Origin: Rhodamnia argentea
Taxonomy: Eukaryota; Streptophyta; Magnoliopsida; Myrtales; Myrtaceae
DNA length: 64,000 nucleotides
Direction: 5' to 3'
Assembly (NCBI RefSeq): GCF_020921035.1
Contig: NC_063158.1
Location: 7,174,001-7,238,000, forward strand
The notes under the pieces were generated by a model. The model was not told the origin of the DNA. It did not search any database and saw nothing but the letters and a program-made list of their open reading frames with translations. Shown in pieces: positions 1 through 11,334 of this stretch (the stretch's first letter is position 1; each line of letters begins with the position of its first letter). The translations under genes were made by a program, and so were the position numbers.

Positions 1-688
1 GGAAACAGGGAGACCGCGACTTATTCATTGACAATTCTGCTTCTTTGCGCTGCGCATCGACTCTGAGGTAAGTGATTCCTCTAACTCTCTAGCTTGCCCG
101 CCAATTCGTTGCTGAAGTGAGAGCGCCACGATGCTTTTGAAAATGAGTCTCTAAAAGTGGATTTTGTCTTGCATGAGCTAGGAATTGAGTTAGACTACAC
201 GATCCATTGCTTGACAAATAACCCACAAGAAAATTTTGATTTTGGGCCTTGTATTTGTCCTCCCGATCCTTTTCCATAACCATCAAGGAATGCGGTGCTG
301 GTAGGACGTAGAGGCTGAGATTCTACTTTGCTGTTCAATCTCCTCCCTAATTTTGATGTACTCGCCCTTGACCGTGGACTCCCCTAACTTGGTGTTGGTC
401 CACCTGATGTTTGTTGCAATGAAATGAGCCAATTTTACATTTTTGTTTTGTATGAATCACCTTTTGGAGTTGCCCTTGAGTAGCATATACTGTTTAAAGA
501 ATATAGAAGTATGAATCACTCTTATTGTAGGATTGCAGCTCACAAGATCAAATTGGTATTTCTTAATTTAGTGCAACAACCGTAGGAGAAATCTTTTTGG
601 CAGTTTTCACCTTTAATTAAATTTCTTTAGAAATTTGTTTGTGAATTGAGAGCTTTTAGTAATTATTGTTGAATGTTCAATTTGTTAG
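1..688. other. AT-rich sequence upstream of a hAT transposase remnant
   Basis: No gene is recognised here. The stretch precedes the BED-finger reading frame at 689 and may be the 5' leader and promoter of that transposon. No hAT left terminal repeat is visible, so the element probably begins before the window. Confidence 0.35.
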
Positions 689-1210
689 ATGGCTGAAACA
701 AGTGCTTCGAGTGCCACAGAAAAAAAGAGGAGATCTTCGGTAGTGTGGGAACACTTCAAACATATTCCCGATAAAGAAAAAACTGAATGTTTGTATTGTG
801 GGATTGAGATAGGTTGTGCTAGTAATCGGGGTACCAATTCGATGCATCGTCATTTGTCAAGATGTAAGGAATGCCCATATGCAAATGTCGATAAGAGGCA
901 AAGAAATGCCGTGAGTCAATTTGGTGGGGTTGTTAGTTCATCTAGAACTTGGAAATTTGACCAAGATGTTAGTCGAAGGGATCTAGCAACTATGTTTATT
1001 ATTGTTGAGTGCCCATTCAAATTTGTAGAAAACAAGGGATTTCAAATATTTTTTGATAGACTCCAGCCAAAGTTTGTAATCCCGACACGTAACACATTGA
1101 GGCATGACTGTTATGAGTTGTACTTGGAAGAAAAAAGTAAATTGAGAAAATATTTCTCCGAGACATCTCCAAGAGTTTGTCTTACAACCAATGCATGGAC
1201 GTCATGTTAG
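689..1210 (+). pseudogene. hAT transposase remnant, N-terminal BED finger
   Basis: A 173-aa open frame starts with a Ser/Ala-rich leader, then a BED-type zinc finger: CLYC near residue 35 and the HRHLSRC pair near residues 53-59, the C-x2-C...H-x4-C layout of plant hAT transposases. Its end, PRVCLTTNAWTSC, is the usual entry into the RNase H-like catalytic fold. Stops follow directly, yet downstream codons (about 1230-1300) still read CLTAHFIYADWKL, a typical continuation of the family. The catalytic core is therefore broken and mostly deleted; a full hAT transposase has roughly 600-700 residues. A hAT-like right terminus lies at 1538. This is a dead transposon gene, not a host gene, although BED-domain host proteins exist. 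Confidence 0.75.
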
Positions 1211-1538
1211 AGTTAGAGTTATATGTGTCTCACTGCTCATTTCATTTATGCCGATTGGAAGTTGTAAAAGAAAATATTAAACTTCTGTCAAATCTCGGAT
1301 CAATATAAATTTAGAAAATATTGAATTCTTGATATATTTGGAATTTTGGAATTTTTTTTTTTAAAAAAGGGGAACCTATTGACCCGACCAAACCCGACCC
1401 GACTCGAAAATATGGGACATATAAAATTCGGGTATCGGGCTGGCCCGGGCCGGGCCAAGCTTGGTACCATCAAGTTTCCGGCCGGGCTGGGCCGGGCCTC
1501 TATGAAATCCGGCCCGACCCGGCCCATTGACACCCCTA
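689..1538 (+). mobile_element. Internally deleted hAT DNA transposon, right end visible
   Basis: The BED-finger remnant is followed by a GC-rich subterminal region with repeated 'gacccgacc' and 'cgggccgggcc' words, then a terminus reading (inverted) TAGGGGTGTCAATGGGCC, a classic hAT-type end. The 8 bases after it (gtggcatg) would be one target-site copy; the partner would lie left of the window. Only about 330 bases separate the last transposase-like codons from the terminus, so most of the catalytic region is gone. Confidence 0.6.
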
Positions 1539-1678
1539 GTGGCATGTGCATGTGCAATGGGAGATTTATGTCAACTAATCCGTAAGTAATTAGTCCCTAA
1601 ATATTCGGAAAAAAAAAACGAATCCCTAAATAATACATTTATGTGTTGCACATGCATTCATTAAATATTCCTTCTAAG

Positions 1679-2085
1679 GGGAAAAGTATTAGAAAAGTCT
1701 TTCACTTGGGCTAGGGCGACGTCAGGCCAAGCCGACCTCGCCCAAGAGATAGCTTGCCTCGCTGGCATTCGCCCTCGCCCCGGTGAGGCCAACCCTCGCC
1801 GGCCATTAGAGGAAAAAGTGAAAGAAAGACAGAAAAAAAAAAAAAAAGGAATACAAACAAAACAAACAAAAATAATTAAAATATTATTAATAAAATATCT
1901 ACGTTAGTTTCGGTCATGCCACGTAGACTATTAGGCTCCAAGTCAATAATATCCAACCAAAATTAGTCGGAATGACTGAATTGGCTCTAGATCAAAAGAT
2001 TTAGGACTAAATTGACATCATTAAAATGTTTATGGCTAAATTGGCACGGATACAACAGGTTTAAGACTTTTCCGACACTTTTCCC
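1679..2085. mobile_element. Small TIR element (Mutator-like) with a GC-rich core
   Basis: The left end GGGAAAAGTATTAGAAAAGTC and the inverted right end GGGAAAAGTGTCGGAAAAGTC match over about 20 bases. The flanks ccttctaag and tcttttaag agree at 7 of 9 positions, fitting an old 9-bp target-site duplication. Inside are a GC-rich block (about 1714-1806), then A-rich sequence. No coding capacity is seen. Confidence 0.5.
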
Positions 2086-3097
2086 TCTTTTAAGGAATTG
2101 ATCATCTCACGTAGATATGGATTCACGCCTACTTTGAGAATTTGCGAAGTTAGCTCACATATGTTATTGCACGAACCTTTTTTTTTTTTTTTTCTATTGC
2201 GTGTACAATGTAATTGTTATTATTATAAGGTGCCGTTATGCTAGCACCAACCTTTTTTTTTAAAACAAATTCGTCGTCACATTTTTTTTCCTTTTTTTTT
2301 AAAATCCAACCGTCAAAATTGGATGCCGGTCCCATTAAAACACTAACAGATAATACAATTTATTTATTTTTGCTGGCCACGGCATAGGTAGACCTGAAGA
2401 TTATAAGCATTATAATCGAGGCGCTCAATTCAATTTCTTCCTCTTCGTCTCTCCTTTTTTACCAAAACAAACTTGGAATAAGTCGAGAGGCATCGAATTC
2501 GCATTGAATAACAAAAGAATGGGCATAAAACTCAGCAAAAGTGTCCAGGTCATTTACCACAACTCTTAATTTACACTTCTTTTTCTTGAGTCAACGTGGC
2601 ATTACTAAATGACTGGTAATGACTAGACGGCCACGTGGATAACTAGAATTCTTGAAATTCGCTTCTCAGGTCATTTGCCACAACTCTTAGCAAAACGACG
2701 TTGTTTTCCGCGTGAGCTGTTACCGTTCAATCACCGACGTGTCAAGTAGGACGACTAGTGATGGCTAGGTGGCCACATTAGTAATTTTAGCTGAAATTCG
2801 GCCAAAATGATTCTTGGAATCGCATGCGAATGTTTGGAACTGTATCAACAAAATTTAAAGGTCTAAAACTGAATTTATATATGTGCAAATAAGTTGAGAC
2901 TGATTTTGTAGTTTTCCCTTATTTATTTTTAATGAGCCACTCCGATGTGTATCCCCACCTTTCTCTGCAATGATCTTCAACCACCTCTTGACTTGCACGC
3001 GCACCTGGGGCAATAAAATAGAAGAGGATATAGTTGGATTTTACCCTTCGGATTCGTGATAGTGCGCGAAAGGGGCGAGAACCCGACGGAATGGACC
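2086..3097. other. AT-rich spacer with poly-T tracts and an internal direct repeat
   Basis: No gene is recognised. Long T tracts occur near 2180 and 2290. A 23-base word (caggtcattt...actctta) occurs at 2546-2568 and again at 2667-2689 with one difference, suggesting a degraded local duplication. Confidence 0.4.
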
Positions 3098-3105
3098 CAA
3101 GATAG

Positions 3106-3721
3106 TAAGGGTGAGCATGGTTCCGGGGTAGAATCGAGAACTTGGAATCGGAACCTATGGGAATCGGCCCTGTTCCAGATTTCAAGGTACGTAGGGTAGG
3201 TTTCAGGTTCTAAAAATTAAGGAACTTGTTATAACGGGTAGGTTCCGGGTTCCACAATCTGGAACATGGACCCTAGATCTTGAAATAATTTTGTGTTTTT
3301 CTTGATACATGTCTTCGCATGATTCTACAATGTTCTATGGCGTTCAATGATGAGTGTATAATTTAGATCTAAACAAATTTTTAGGTTTCAAGTTCCAAAA
3401 AATGAGGAACATGTTCCAATTGGTTGGTTTTAGGTTTTAAATGTAACATGTACAGAACCTAATACCGCTCACCTTTACTTCCCTTTAGCAGTTGTAGCAT
3501 TCACTCTCATTTTGCTTAACTAAAAAATGAAAAAAGAAAATAAAAGAAAAGAAATTGGCAGGTTCCCGGGTACCTTGGAGCCGACCCTAGAACCTGTGAC
3601 GGGGTAGGTTCTAGGTTTCAAGATATGATGAGTAAGTTCTAGGTTCCAAAAAATGAGGAACCCGCTTCGACGGGTAGATTCCGGGTGGAACCCGTAAGGA
3701 ATCTGGAACCGCTCACCCCTA
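3106..3721. mobile_element. Non-autonomous hAT element with perfect 8-bp TSD
   Basis: The left end TAAGGGTGAGCATGGTTCC and the inverted right end TAGGGGTGAGCGGTTCC are matching hAT-type terminal repeats. The 8-bp target-site duplication caagatag is perfect (3098-3105 and 3722-3729). The 616-bp interior holds repeated 'gggtaggttcc' and 'ggaacctgt' words on both strands and no transposase frame, so it would have needed a transposase from elsewhere. Confidence 0.85.
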
Positions 3722-6571
3722 CAAGATAGTGGTCAACTTGGCGTTGCATAAATCATGCATCAAGGATGACTTGTAATAGCTCCCGATTATTCGGGGCACG
3801 GATGGTAATCATTCTATTCTTAGGAACTATTTCTGGCTAAAAATATGTTTTTTTTATCTCTATTCCCTGGGCGAGTTTCTAAGCAAAAAAACAAGCGTTT
3901 GACGACGATGCAAAATTTCTATTCCTAAAACAGAAATTGATTCGATAACAACATAAAATTTCAACGGCGATCGATGGACTACGGCCGGCAAGCGGCGACT
4001 AGAGGCTGGCGGATGACGGCCGGCAATAAGGATGCGAGAAAGAGGGAGACCGCACGCCACCATCCGCCATGGACGCTAGAGAAGGGGAGTAAAAGATGAG
4101 AAGAATTCCTATTTCTATGTATGTTCTAAAAATAGAAAAGTGGAAAATTTTCCATTTCTCATTTCTTTTGCAAACCTATTTCTGGTTAAATATTTATCCT
4201 CGAAATAAATAAAAAATGAAATGATGTGATCAAACGGATTTCTATCCCAAATTTACTCCCAAGAACAAAAAAAACAAAAAAATTGAGAAACAAAATGATT
4301 ATCGTCCGCGCCCTTAGATACCATTACCTTTTCGGTTGAGACTTCAACTTCCTTGTTTCTAGTTAATCGATCATCGCCACATGCAATGAACTCCACTCAA
4401 TCTCAGTCCATTCAAGACTCGCCTCAAGGAGTCTTCGCTTCCATCGAACGTAGCGGGCCAATCGTATTGTTATAACCTTCGCGATTGACGAGCTTATTTA
4501 GGCATATAATCAAAGCAGGCGTTATGGGTTAAGAGAAATGTTATAATTTGGTTCGGCCCCATTAGTTTCTTTATGTTTGGATCCCCATTTTAGGCCCACT
4601 GTCGATGTCATAAATGTTCCTGAAACTTTGAGCCCATCGCGAAGCAAACAATATTTGGCCTCATTATTCTCGTGAAATGTTCCTTTATAAACAGTGAAAT
4701 GTGCCGAGAGAGAAAGCATTGAAAGACCATTTCATTATGTCAATGAAAGTTGAGATCTTCCGAGAGGGTGGAAGCAGCTTTTCATCTCTATTTTTCCATG
4801 ACCTTGATGTGCAGGCCTTCCCCAAAGCTGAGAGTCGGATTTCGGCGAATTTTACCTCTCTTGACCGTTATATATCTGATCATATTCCAACATATAGAAG
4901 ATGTTAGAAACCACATCGCACTCATTCCAATGAAGCCATGAACGTGATGGTCCATTTCCGGGCTGTCGAGGTTGAGAAAGGGAGACGAGTACCTGTATTT
5001 TGTGACCAAAACGTGTAGGGAAGTCCCCAAGAAAACTCTCGGGTACTCCGCTCCCCTCATTGTCTCATTCCTGACTCGAACAGCATGAAATTCTTCAGCA
5101 TGACATTCGATTCGCGGTCTTGGAGTTCGAAAGCCGTAAAAAATTCAATCACACTAGGGCATTTTATTGGAACCATTCTGGCCTACATGAGAACCATTCT
5201 AGCTCTCTGGTTCTCTGATTCTATTCTCCGGAACAAAAAAATTTGAAAATCCTATTTGATAACGTAAATGATTCTGATTCTGTTCCCGGAATCACTTTTG
5301 GAGAATCGGAATCAGTTTTAGAGCAAAATCAGAATCAGTTTAGATTTCACTCTTACGTAAAAAAATGTCACAGAAGATAAGGGCATCCAACGTGCGGATG
5401 GTAACATATATACTTATAACCATGCGTCACAAAATGTGATCATCTGCACGTGGAGCTGGAGTCAAATACCCACTTGGATTTAGGACAGAAGTTGCAAAAT
5501 GATAGTGAAGGACTTGTACTTCGTATCAAGGTGGATAATTTGTTTTTTTTTTTTTTTTGTCAGTGGATAATTAGGTTATTCAGCTGTTATGTTTGTATGT
5601 ATTTGGATAACGCAACATTTAAAAAAAAATTTGAGTCCTTAATGTGAGAACATGTCCCATGCTTCAATCGAACTTTAAACGTCACGTATTAAAATCTGTG
5701 TTTCATTTATGACATGCTAAAAAATAATGTATTTAAATTATTTTAGTGTGCATTGGAAATTAGTCTTCAATCGAAAAATAAGTTTTGTGCAGTTATCACA
5801 TGGGTTTCTATTCTAGGAACAGAAATTTTAGGCAGTTATCAAACGCGCTCTGATTCTCTTAAACTCATTCAGGAACATAAATAAAAAAAGTCATTTTAAT
5901 CATAATCTGTTTTCTAAAATAGAATTATTACCATGCGCAGCCTGAACGTAATAGGATCTTTGTGGGTCTCGAGATTCAAGTGAAAAGCAGAAGTGGCCAT
6001 CAAACTCCCCAGCCCACGGGGAATTGTGTATCCTACAAAGAATTCCAAACCATCATCAAAGTTCTAAATATGACTTGGTAATGAAACTAGTTATCGATGT
6101 TTTCTATGCAAATGGAAAAATGTCCAAAAATTCTTAAATTTATTGTACGAAGACCAATTTAGTCCCAAATATTTTTTTGTGTCAATTTAATCTTAAATCT
6201 TTTAAAAAATTTCCAATTTAGTCATAAACCTATTATTTGGATATTTGGGCGGAATGACTATATTCACAAGGCGCAATTGAAATGATTTTAGCAAAATGAC
6301 CTACCATTCCATTTCACATCCTTTTTTGTCCTCAACGGTTCCGGTGTGGTGTTACCCAACCTCAGAGTTTCATGTATTACCTGGCTTTTCGAACAACAAT
6401 GTTAGAAATGATTTTAGCATATATCCATATCGGTAAAGTTAAGAACACTTGTGACCATGGATTGTTATGTGTCTTCTATTGCGATTACTAATATGATTCG
6501 GTATTTGAGACTTTATGGGATCGGATTGACTATTAGAAATTATCTCTAAACAAATATAAAGATGCGCATAT
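3722..6571. other. Gene-free, repeat-derived spacer
   Basis: No coding gene is recognised. It holds one TIR element candidate (3794-4313), a related right-end fragment near 5812-5945 (both carry an attnTTACCAT or ATGGTAAT end), and near 6110-6260 a dispersed-repeat sequence built from recurring 'ccaatttagtc' words. Short open frames near 4700-5060 match nothing I know. Confidence 0.4.
3794..4313. mobile_element. TIR element candidate without a clear TSD
   Basis: The left end GGGCACGGATGGTAATCATT and the inverted right end GGGCGCGGACGATAATCATT agree at 16 of 20 positions. The interior includes a GC-rich stretch (about 3965-4080) between AT-rich arms. No convincing target-site duplication is visible, so the superfamily is undecided. 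Confidence 0.4.
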
Positions 6572-6712
6572 ATAGTCCACGGCCCCTTCAAGACAATCAA
6601 CTCCGCCTTTGACACCTCCGAACCCCCCTCCTCCCCCATTGCTGCCTCCTCCTCGGAAGAGTCCCCTAGCTTCTCCACGGTCCCTTTCGAGCTGCCCGAC
6701 AACCTTGCCAAC

Positions 6713-7941
6713 TGTTGCGCGTTAAAAATCCTTCGACTATGCCCAAACAGGTTCTCGAGTCTTGACCTAAGAGAGGTTAAGGCCCAAAAGGATTATCTAC
6801 GCAAGAATCTTTTATCAAACTAGAACGTTCGTTTTCTGATAAGGAGTTCTGGGTCGTTTTTGGACAGAGAATATCAAATGCGGACGATATTTGTATTAGC
6901 GCCGAGTACGTAGTACGGACTCTGGGTAACTCGATGATCAACACATTCGATGATTTGTGAAGAACCACCCTTCGACACCTTGTCACCTATGATATGACAC
7001 CGAAATTGAATCGACGGAGTTGGACCAAAATAAAGGACACAATGCCGAAATTTAATCGACGACACTGGATAGGGGGAAGTAGGACACCGCACCGGAATCT
7101 AATCAACGGTCTTGGACAAGATGGATGAAGGTAGACATGGTCAAATGAACCGTGGGCTCGGAACCGGCCCATTGACCGAGCTCACGATTCCAACCCCGAA
7201 CCGGAACTGGAACCGCCCCTCAAGGGCCGGTTTCGGTTCCGATCCATTTTTTTTTTTTTAAAAGGAGGAGGCTCGGGGAAAAGAGCCGTTGGGCCTAGGA
7301 ACCAGCGGTTCCGAACCCGAACCGAAACCGGAACCAGCCCGGAACCGGTGGTTCCAAACCCGGAACAGGAATCAAAACCGGCCACGTCTAGATGAAGGGT
7401 ACAACACCGGAATTGAATCAACGGCATCGAACCCGACAAGCAGACGCCGGAATCTAATCGACGACACCTAACTGCGGGATATGAAACTCGCCTGAATTGA
7501 ATAAACGACGGGAATCTAAAGCTACGACTAGACTAAAAGCTAAGTGAAAGGATAAAGGCTTGTTTGTTGAGTTGTTCGGAGGGCTTCTCGTTGAATGATT
7601 TGTTGTATTTATAGATAGCTTCTTGGTCACCGTCGACAAGTTCTCGCCTTTGGTTCTCCACTTCCGCACGTTCTTCCATTCTTCGACGGTTTTCATCGAC
7701 GGTTCCTGGATTTGCGCGCCACTTCCTTTTCCACCTTTTGGGATTACCTCCTTTTTGTGTAACTGCTTTGATCATGGTCTCTTCGCACGTCTTTTTCCCT
7801 CTGCTTTTTGAAACTGCCGCCTCTGACGCGCAGCATCCTCTTGATTAACCATAACTTGATTCCAAGACGCCCAAGTGTAGCTAATCATGCCTTCCTCACG
7901 CACCTATCACGTGACAGCTTAGGTAATTTTAGGTGTCAACA
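6713..7941 (-). mobile_element. Solo LTR of an LTR retrotransposon, inside the OVATE pseudogene
   Basis: On the minus strand it begins TGTTGACACCTAAAATTACC and ends TTTTTAACGCGCAACA, giving the TG...CA termini of LTRs. The direct 5-bp duplication ccaac flanks it perfectly (6708-6712 and 7942-7946). No internal domain is present, so it is a single LTR left by recombination. It contains a later hAT MITE (7132-7390). It also holds degenerate tandem words of the 'ccggaatctaatcgacgac' type (about 6990-7510). The perfect duplication suggests moderate age. It is a fossil with no coding capacity. Confidence 0.8.
7132..7390. mobile_element. hAT MITE nested in the solo LTR
   Basis: The ends TAGACATGGTC and (inverted) TAGACGTGGCC are matching terminal repeats. 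The 8-bp duplication gatgaagg is perfect (7124-7131 and 7391-7398). The 259-bp interior is built of repeated 'ccggaacc' and 'ggttccg' words. It lies wholly inside the solo LTR and so is younger than it. Confidence 0.85.
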
Positions 7942-8801
7942 CCAACGACGAGGACGGCGACGCCGCCGACATCAAGTCCCTCGTCCACGGCACCCACTCC
8001 GAGCGCCGGTTATTCTTCGAGCCGAGTCGGAGCGACACTAGCTCCATCCTCACCGACCGGTGCTCCATGTCCAATGTGAGAGTGAATGAAGATGGTTGCG
8101 AGGCGAACGAGGTCGATGACTAGGATGGCGACGTGGCGTTTAAGAAGGAGAACGTGACGTTGCTGGCGATGGAGTCGAGAGACCCGTACGAGGACTTCAG
8201 GAAGTCGAGGATCACAGCATCAAGGGGGACGACCGGGAGTGCCTCGAAGAGCTCCTTTGTTGGTACTTATAGGTCAACGACTAGGACAACCACGGCTACA
8301 TCTACGACGCCTTCGTGGACTTGCTTGTCCATGGTGATCGCCGCCCCCATCATCAATGTCGTCTCCCCGGCCACCGATCTCCTTCGTCCCCGTTGTCTTT
8401 GTACAACACTGTAGCTGTCCTCCTCTTCGTCGTCATCCTCGTCCACGCCCTGCTTCTCCGCCTTGGAAGTGGAGGAAACCGTCGGCGAAAGCAGGCCGGG
8501 TTCCTCCGCCTCCTCGTCGGGAGTTTCTTTGGAGGTGGTGGAAGATGAAGGACGACACCAATATTATCGTGTTTATTGCTAATTATCTTCTTTTGCCTGC
8601 CCATTGAATGAATGACTAATATCTGATTTTCGTACCCCGGAAATGAATGGTGACATTAGAAAAAGAAGACATGTGCCACCGGGGTGCCAAATTTTTCGTG
8701 CACGTGTAACCCCCAACCCCCGGCGATGGAAATTGTATCCACCCTTGGATCCGTGCTCGGGAATGGGTACAAATATGAGTGACTTTTGCCAACGGTAAAT
8801 T

Positions 8802-9401
8802 GGCCTAATTCCCTTGAAAGAAATCGTTAGCCATAGGTCCGCTCCAAATCCTGTCCCGAACTTTTTTCCTTTGTCTAAAAAATTTTCAATGTCAAGCCCG
8901 CTTTCAATTTTTTCCCAGGTATTTTTAGTCCGAGAAACTTCCAAACTCTTGGTTCGGTCTAGAATTTTCCCCAAATTTCTTTTGTTTACAAAAAAAAAAA
9001 AAAATTACTGACTTTCAATCTAATATCAGATCTGTCCTTGTTAACCATCCATCCGAAAATCACCTTGCGGCATTCCAACATCTATAACAAATCCACATCA
9101 ACAAGAAGACGCGGAAATTTATCTCCAAAAGGAAACCGTTCTTTTAGGTAAAAATTAAGGAAATCAAAGACAACTAACGACCATTTTCGTATGAAGGCCC
9201 CAACGGTGGCAAATTTCAGACTAGAGTTAAAGTTAGAGAATTTTTATTAGACAAAAAGAAAGAAAAAGAAAGAGTCAGGCAAATTTAGATTAGACCTAAA
9301 GTCACGAATCTATTTTAGACAAAAAAAATATCCAGGAAAGAATTTGGAGTGCACCTAAAGTTGAGCTTTTTTAATTTTTTTTTTTTTTGGGAATTAAGCT
9401 C
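8802..9401. mobile_element. TIR element candidate, same family as 31382-32099
   Basis: The left end reads GGCCTAATTCCC and the inverted right end GAGCTTAATTCCC. Interior segments such as 'cccgaacttttttcctttgtc' recur in the element at 31382-32099 ('cccgaacttttttttt gtctc'). The flanks share only a short 'taaat', so the exact borders are uncertain. No protein is encoded. Confidence 0.4.
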
Positions 9402-9560
9402 ATTAAATCTGTTTGACCAAATCCATCATGAGGTGGAGATGACTCAAACATAGGGGGGAGATTACACCTTTTTATCCTCTTTTTTTTTTGGGGGGGGTTG
9501 TTCTAGCACATTTCTCAATCAGTTATGTGAAATATGGTGTCATGCTTGTTTATGTGTTAA

Positions 9561-9636
9561 ACAAAAGTCTAGATAGAGTTTATATCCTAATCACCTTCCA
9601 TGGTGCTTAGGATATAAACTCTGTGTAGACTTTTGT
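9561..9636. repeat. Near-perfect inverted repeat (stem-loop), arms about 35 bases
   Basis: The arm starting ACAAAAGTCTAGATAGAG is followed, after a 6-base loop (ttccat at about 9596-9601), by its complement ending CTGTGTAGACTTTTGT. Only a few mismatches break a 35-base stem with the core GAGTTTATATCCTAA. It could be a MITE relic, a young small-RNA precursor, or a chance foldback. Confidence 0.6.
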
Positions 9637-10361
9637 GATAACAAACTCCTTGAACTTCAAGTTTATGCAGTCAACATCTTGTTGCCCATTTTTCTGTCGA
9701 TAACTAATGTACTGTTTGGGCTGATCAAGCTTAAATTTTTGTTCAGAGATTTTTCTCCTCCAAAACTTTAGCTATGGGAATGTATTGAAGTGTAGGTCAT
9801 TGTGAAGTATTGGATGAAAATTTAAGCAAAACATAATTGAACATCACATGACCGAGAATATGTCGCTTCTTAAAAAAGTTTGGTCATATGCCCTTGTAAC
9901 ATGTGATTAACTCGAATTTTTTACATCATAAAGGTCCTTGAAACTATATGAAAGAAGTATAAACGTTCGACAATTGAACACCACAACCATTTTGCTTTGG
10001 AAAGTTAATTATGATGCAGTTAATCGGCAAGGAAGTCACTAATAAGTACGGTTCCCCACTTTGTGAACTTCAAAGATGAGTGAGAGATTTCTTGATTTGG
10101 TTATATACAAATAAATCTGGGCTGTTGAATCTGCTTGGGTACATCGATAGATTTATCATACGGTCCACACCATATTCAATGGTTTATATGCATTGTTTCT
10201 GTGCTATATTTTTTCTTAATTATGAGTTTTGAAATTGCACATACTCCTCGGATAGATAGTGTGGTTGGGTGGCTTGCGGGAATGGAATACTTGGATATGT
10301 CTTCTCCGATAATCCTGCTCTATTGTTCATCTTTGTACTCATTGCTCATCTTAGCAGAAAG

Positions 10362-11334
10362 TAGAGGTGACAACATGGTCTATAACCCTTGTTCAACCCA
10401 TATTTGATTATGATGGGTCAAAAATGGGTTAGCTTAAGTGTTTAAATGGGTCACTTAAAAATTTAATGGCTTCTAAATGGATTTTAAATGGGTCATAAAT
10501 GAGTTATGCATAAATGGGTTAGGTAAGACAACTAGAGAATCATAAATAAATTTTTATGAATATTTAAAAAAATAAAATTTTTTAATATTTTATTATTTTA
10601 TTGTAACGTTAATTTTTTATTTTCTTTTTATTTTCTTTTTTCTCTTGCCTTGGTTGCCACTGGTTGACGACGGCCACCGGCTAGCCTAGGGTGAGCTCGG
10701 CTCATCGAGATTTGGCGAGCCTCAAGGCTTGGCCGAGTGACGACGAGCTCGAGGCTCGTCGGGATCCGGCCTCGAGCTCGCTAGCCGGGATAGGGCGAGC
10801 CTCGAGTTCGCCGGCCCCAAGCCAACTCGGGGCTTGTCGAGATCCGGCCTCGAGGTCGCCATTCGGGATTGGGTGACCTCGATTTGGCCAAGATCAAGCG
10901 AGTCGAGGCTTCTTGAGATGCGGCCGATTCTTGGCCTTCCCACCTTCATTGGACCTCTAAGTATCGGTGGACGGAGGTTACAACGTAGTTGCAGAGTCCC
11001 AAACGGAGGAGGGAGGAGGAAGGAGGAGGGAGGGAGGAAAAAAAAGAAAATAAAAAGAGAAAAGAGAAAATAAAAAAAATAAAAAAATTCATAAAATTTG
11101 TATTGTATGATTTGGTTAAATGTCATTTTTAGTAATATCAATTTTTTACAAATTATAAGAAACAAGAATTGTACGATTTGGTTAAATATAAAAATGTTCA
11201 AGAAATATGGGTCGGGTATGGATCAAGTCGGGTATGGGTCATTGAATTTTCATTGGATGAATAGAGGTCAATATGGGTTGGACCATGTTTAACCGGACCC
11301 AAACCCGATCCAACCTACTCATTTGACACCTCTA
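10362..11334. mobile_element. Non-autonomous hAT element with a GC-rich core
   Basis: The left end TAGAGGTGACAAC and the inverted right end TAGAGGTGTCAAATGAG are hAT-type. The flanks gcagaaag and gtagaaag form an 8-bp duplication with one mismatch. The arms repeat 'aaatgggtcat' and 'gggtatgg' words. The core (about 10656-10990) is GC-rich with recurring 'cgagcctcgag' and 'gatccggcctcgag' words, unlike the AT-rich arms. It has no transposase frame. Confidence 0.75.

Larger units (their letters stand above)
6572..8582 (+). pseudogene. OVATE family protein (OFP13-like) pseudogene, split by a solo LTR
   Basis: OVATE family proteins are plant transcriptional repressors of growth and shape. The left part (about 6580-6712) reads PFKTINSAFDTSEPPSSP and SFSTVPFELPDNLAN. 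The right part (from 7947) reads DEDGDAADIKS, then SERRLFFEPSRSDTSSIL, an OFP hallmark, then AMESRDPYEDFRKS, the start of the OVATE domain. After a frame change come DDRECLEELLCWYL and DNHGYIYDAFVDLLVHG, the rest of the domain, and a Ser-rich then acidic tail ending at a stop at 8582. The usual N-terminus (about 70 residues) is not recognisable. The two parts are separated by a 1229-bp solo LTR (6713-7941). In-frame stops occur within the OVATE domain, near 8122 and also after the domain's frame change, so the gene is dead even without the insertion. Confidence 0.8.
8583..10361. other. Intergenic spacer with a TIR element and a hairpin
   Basis: No coding gene is supported. It includes a TIR element candidate (8802-9401) and a strong inverted repeat (9561-9636). 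Beyond 9640 it is AT-rich with nothing recognised. An open frame at 10135-10407 has no family resemblance. Confidence 0.4.

Noticed and set aside
1346-1585. 79-aa frame in GC-rich sequence
   Set aside because: It lies in the subterminal repeats of the hAT element; low-complexity 'cgggcc' words explain the open frame.
10135-10407. 90-aa hydrophobic frame on the plus strand
   Set aside because: It superficially resembles a membrane protein, but no family match, no splice context, and it runs into a hAT element end.
10691-11201. Frames rich in Arg, Ser and Ala in both directions
   Set aside because: They come from the GC-rich core of the non-autonomous hAT element at 10362-11334.
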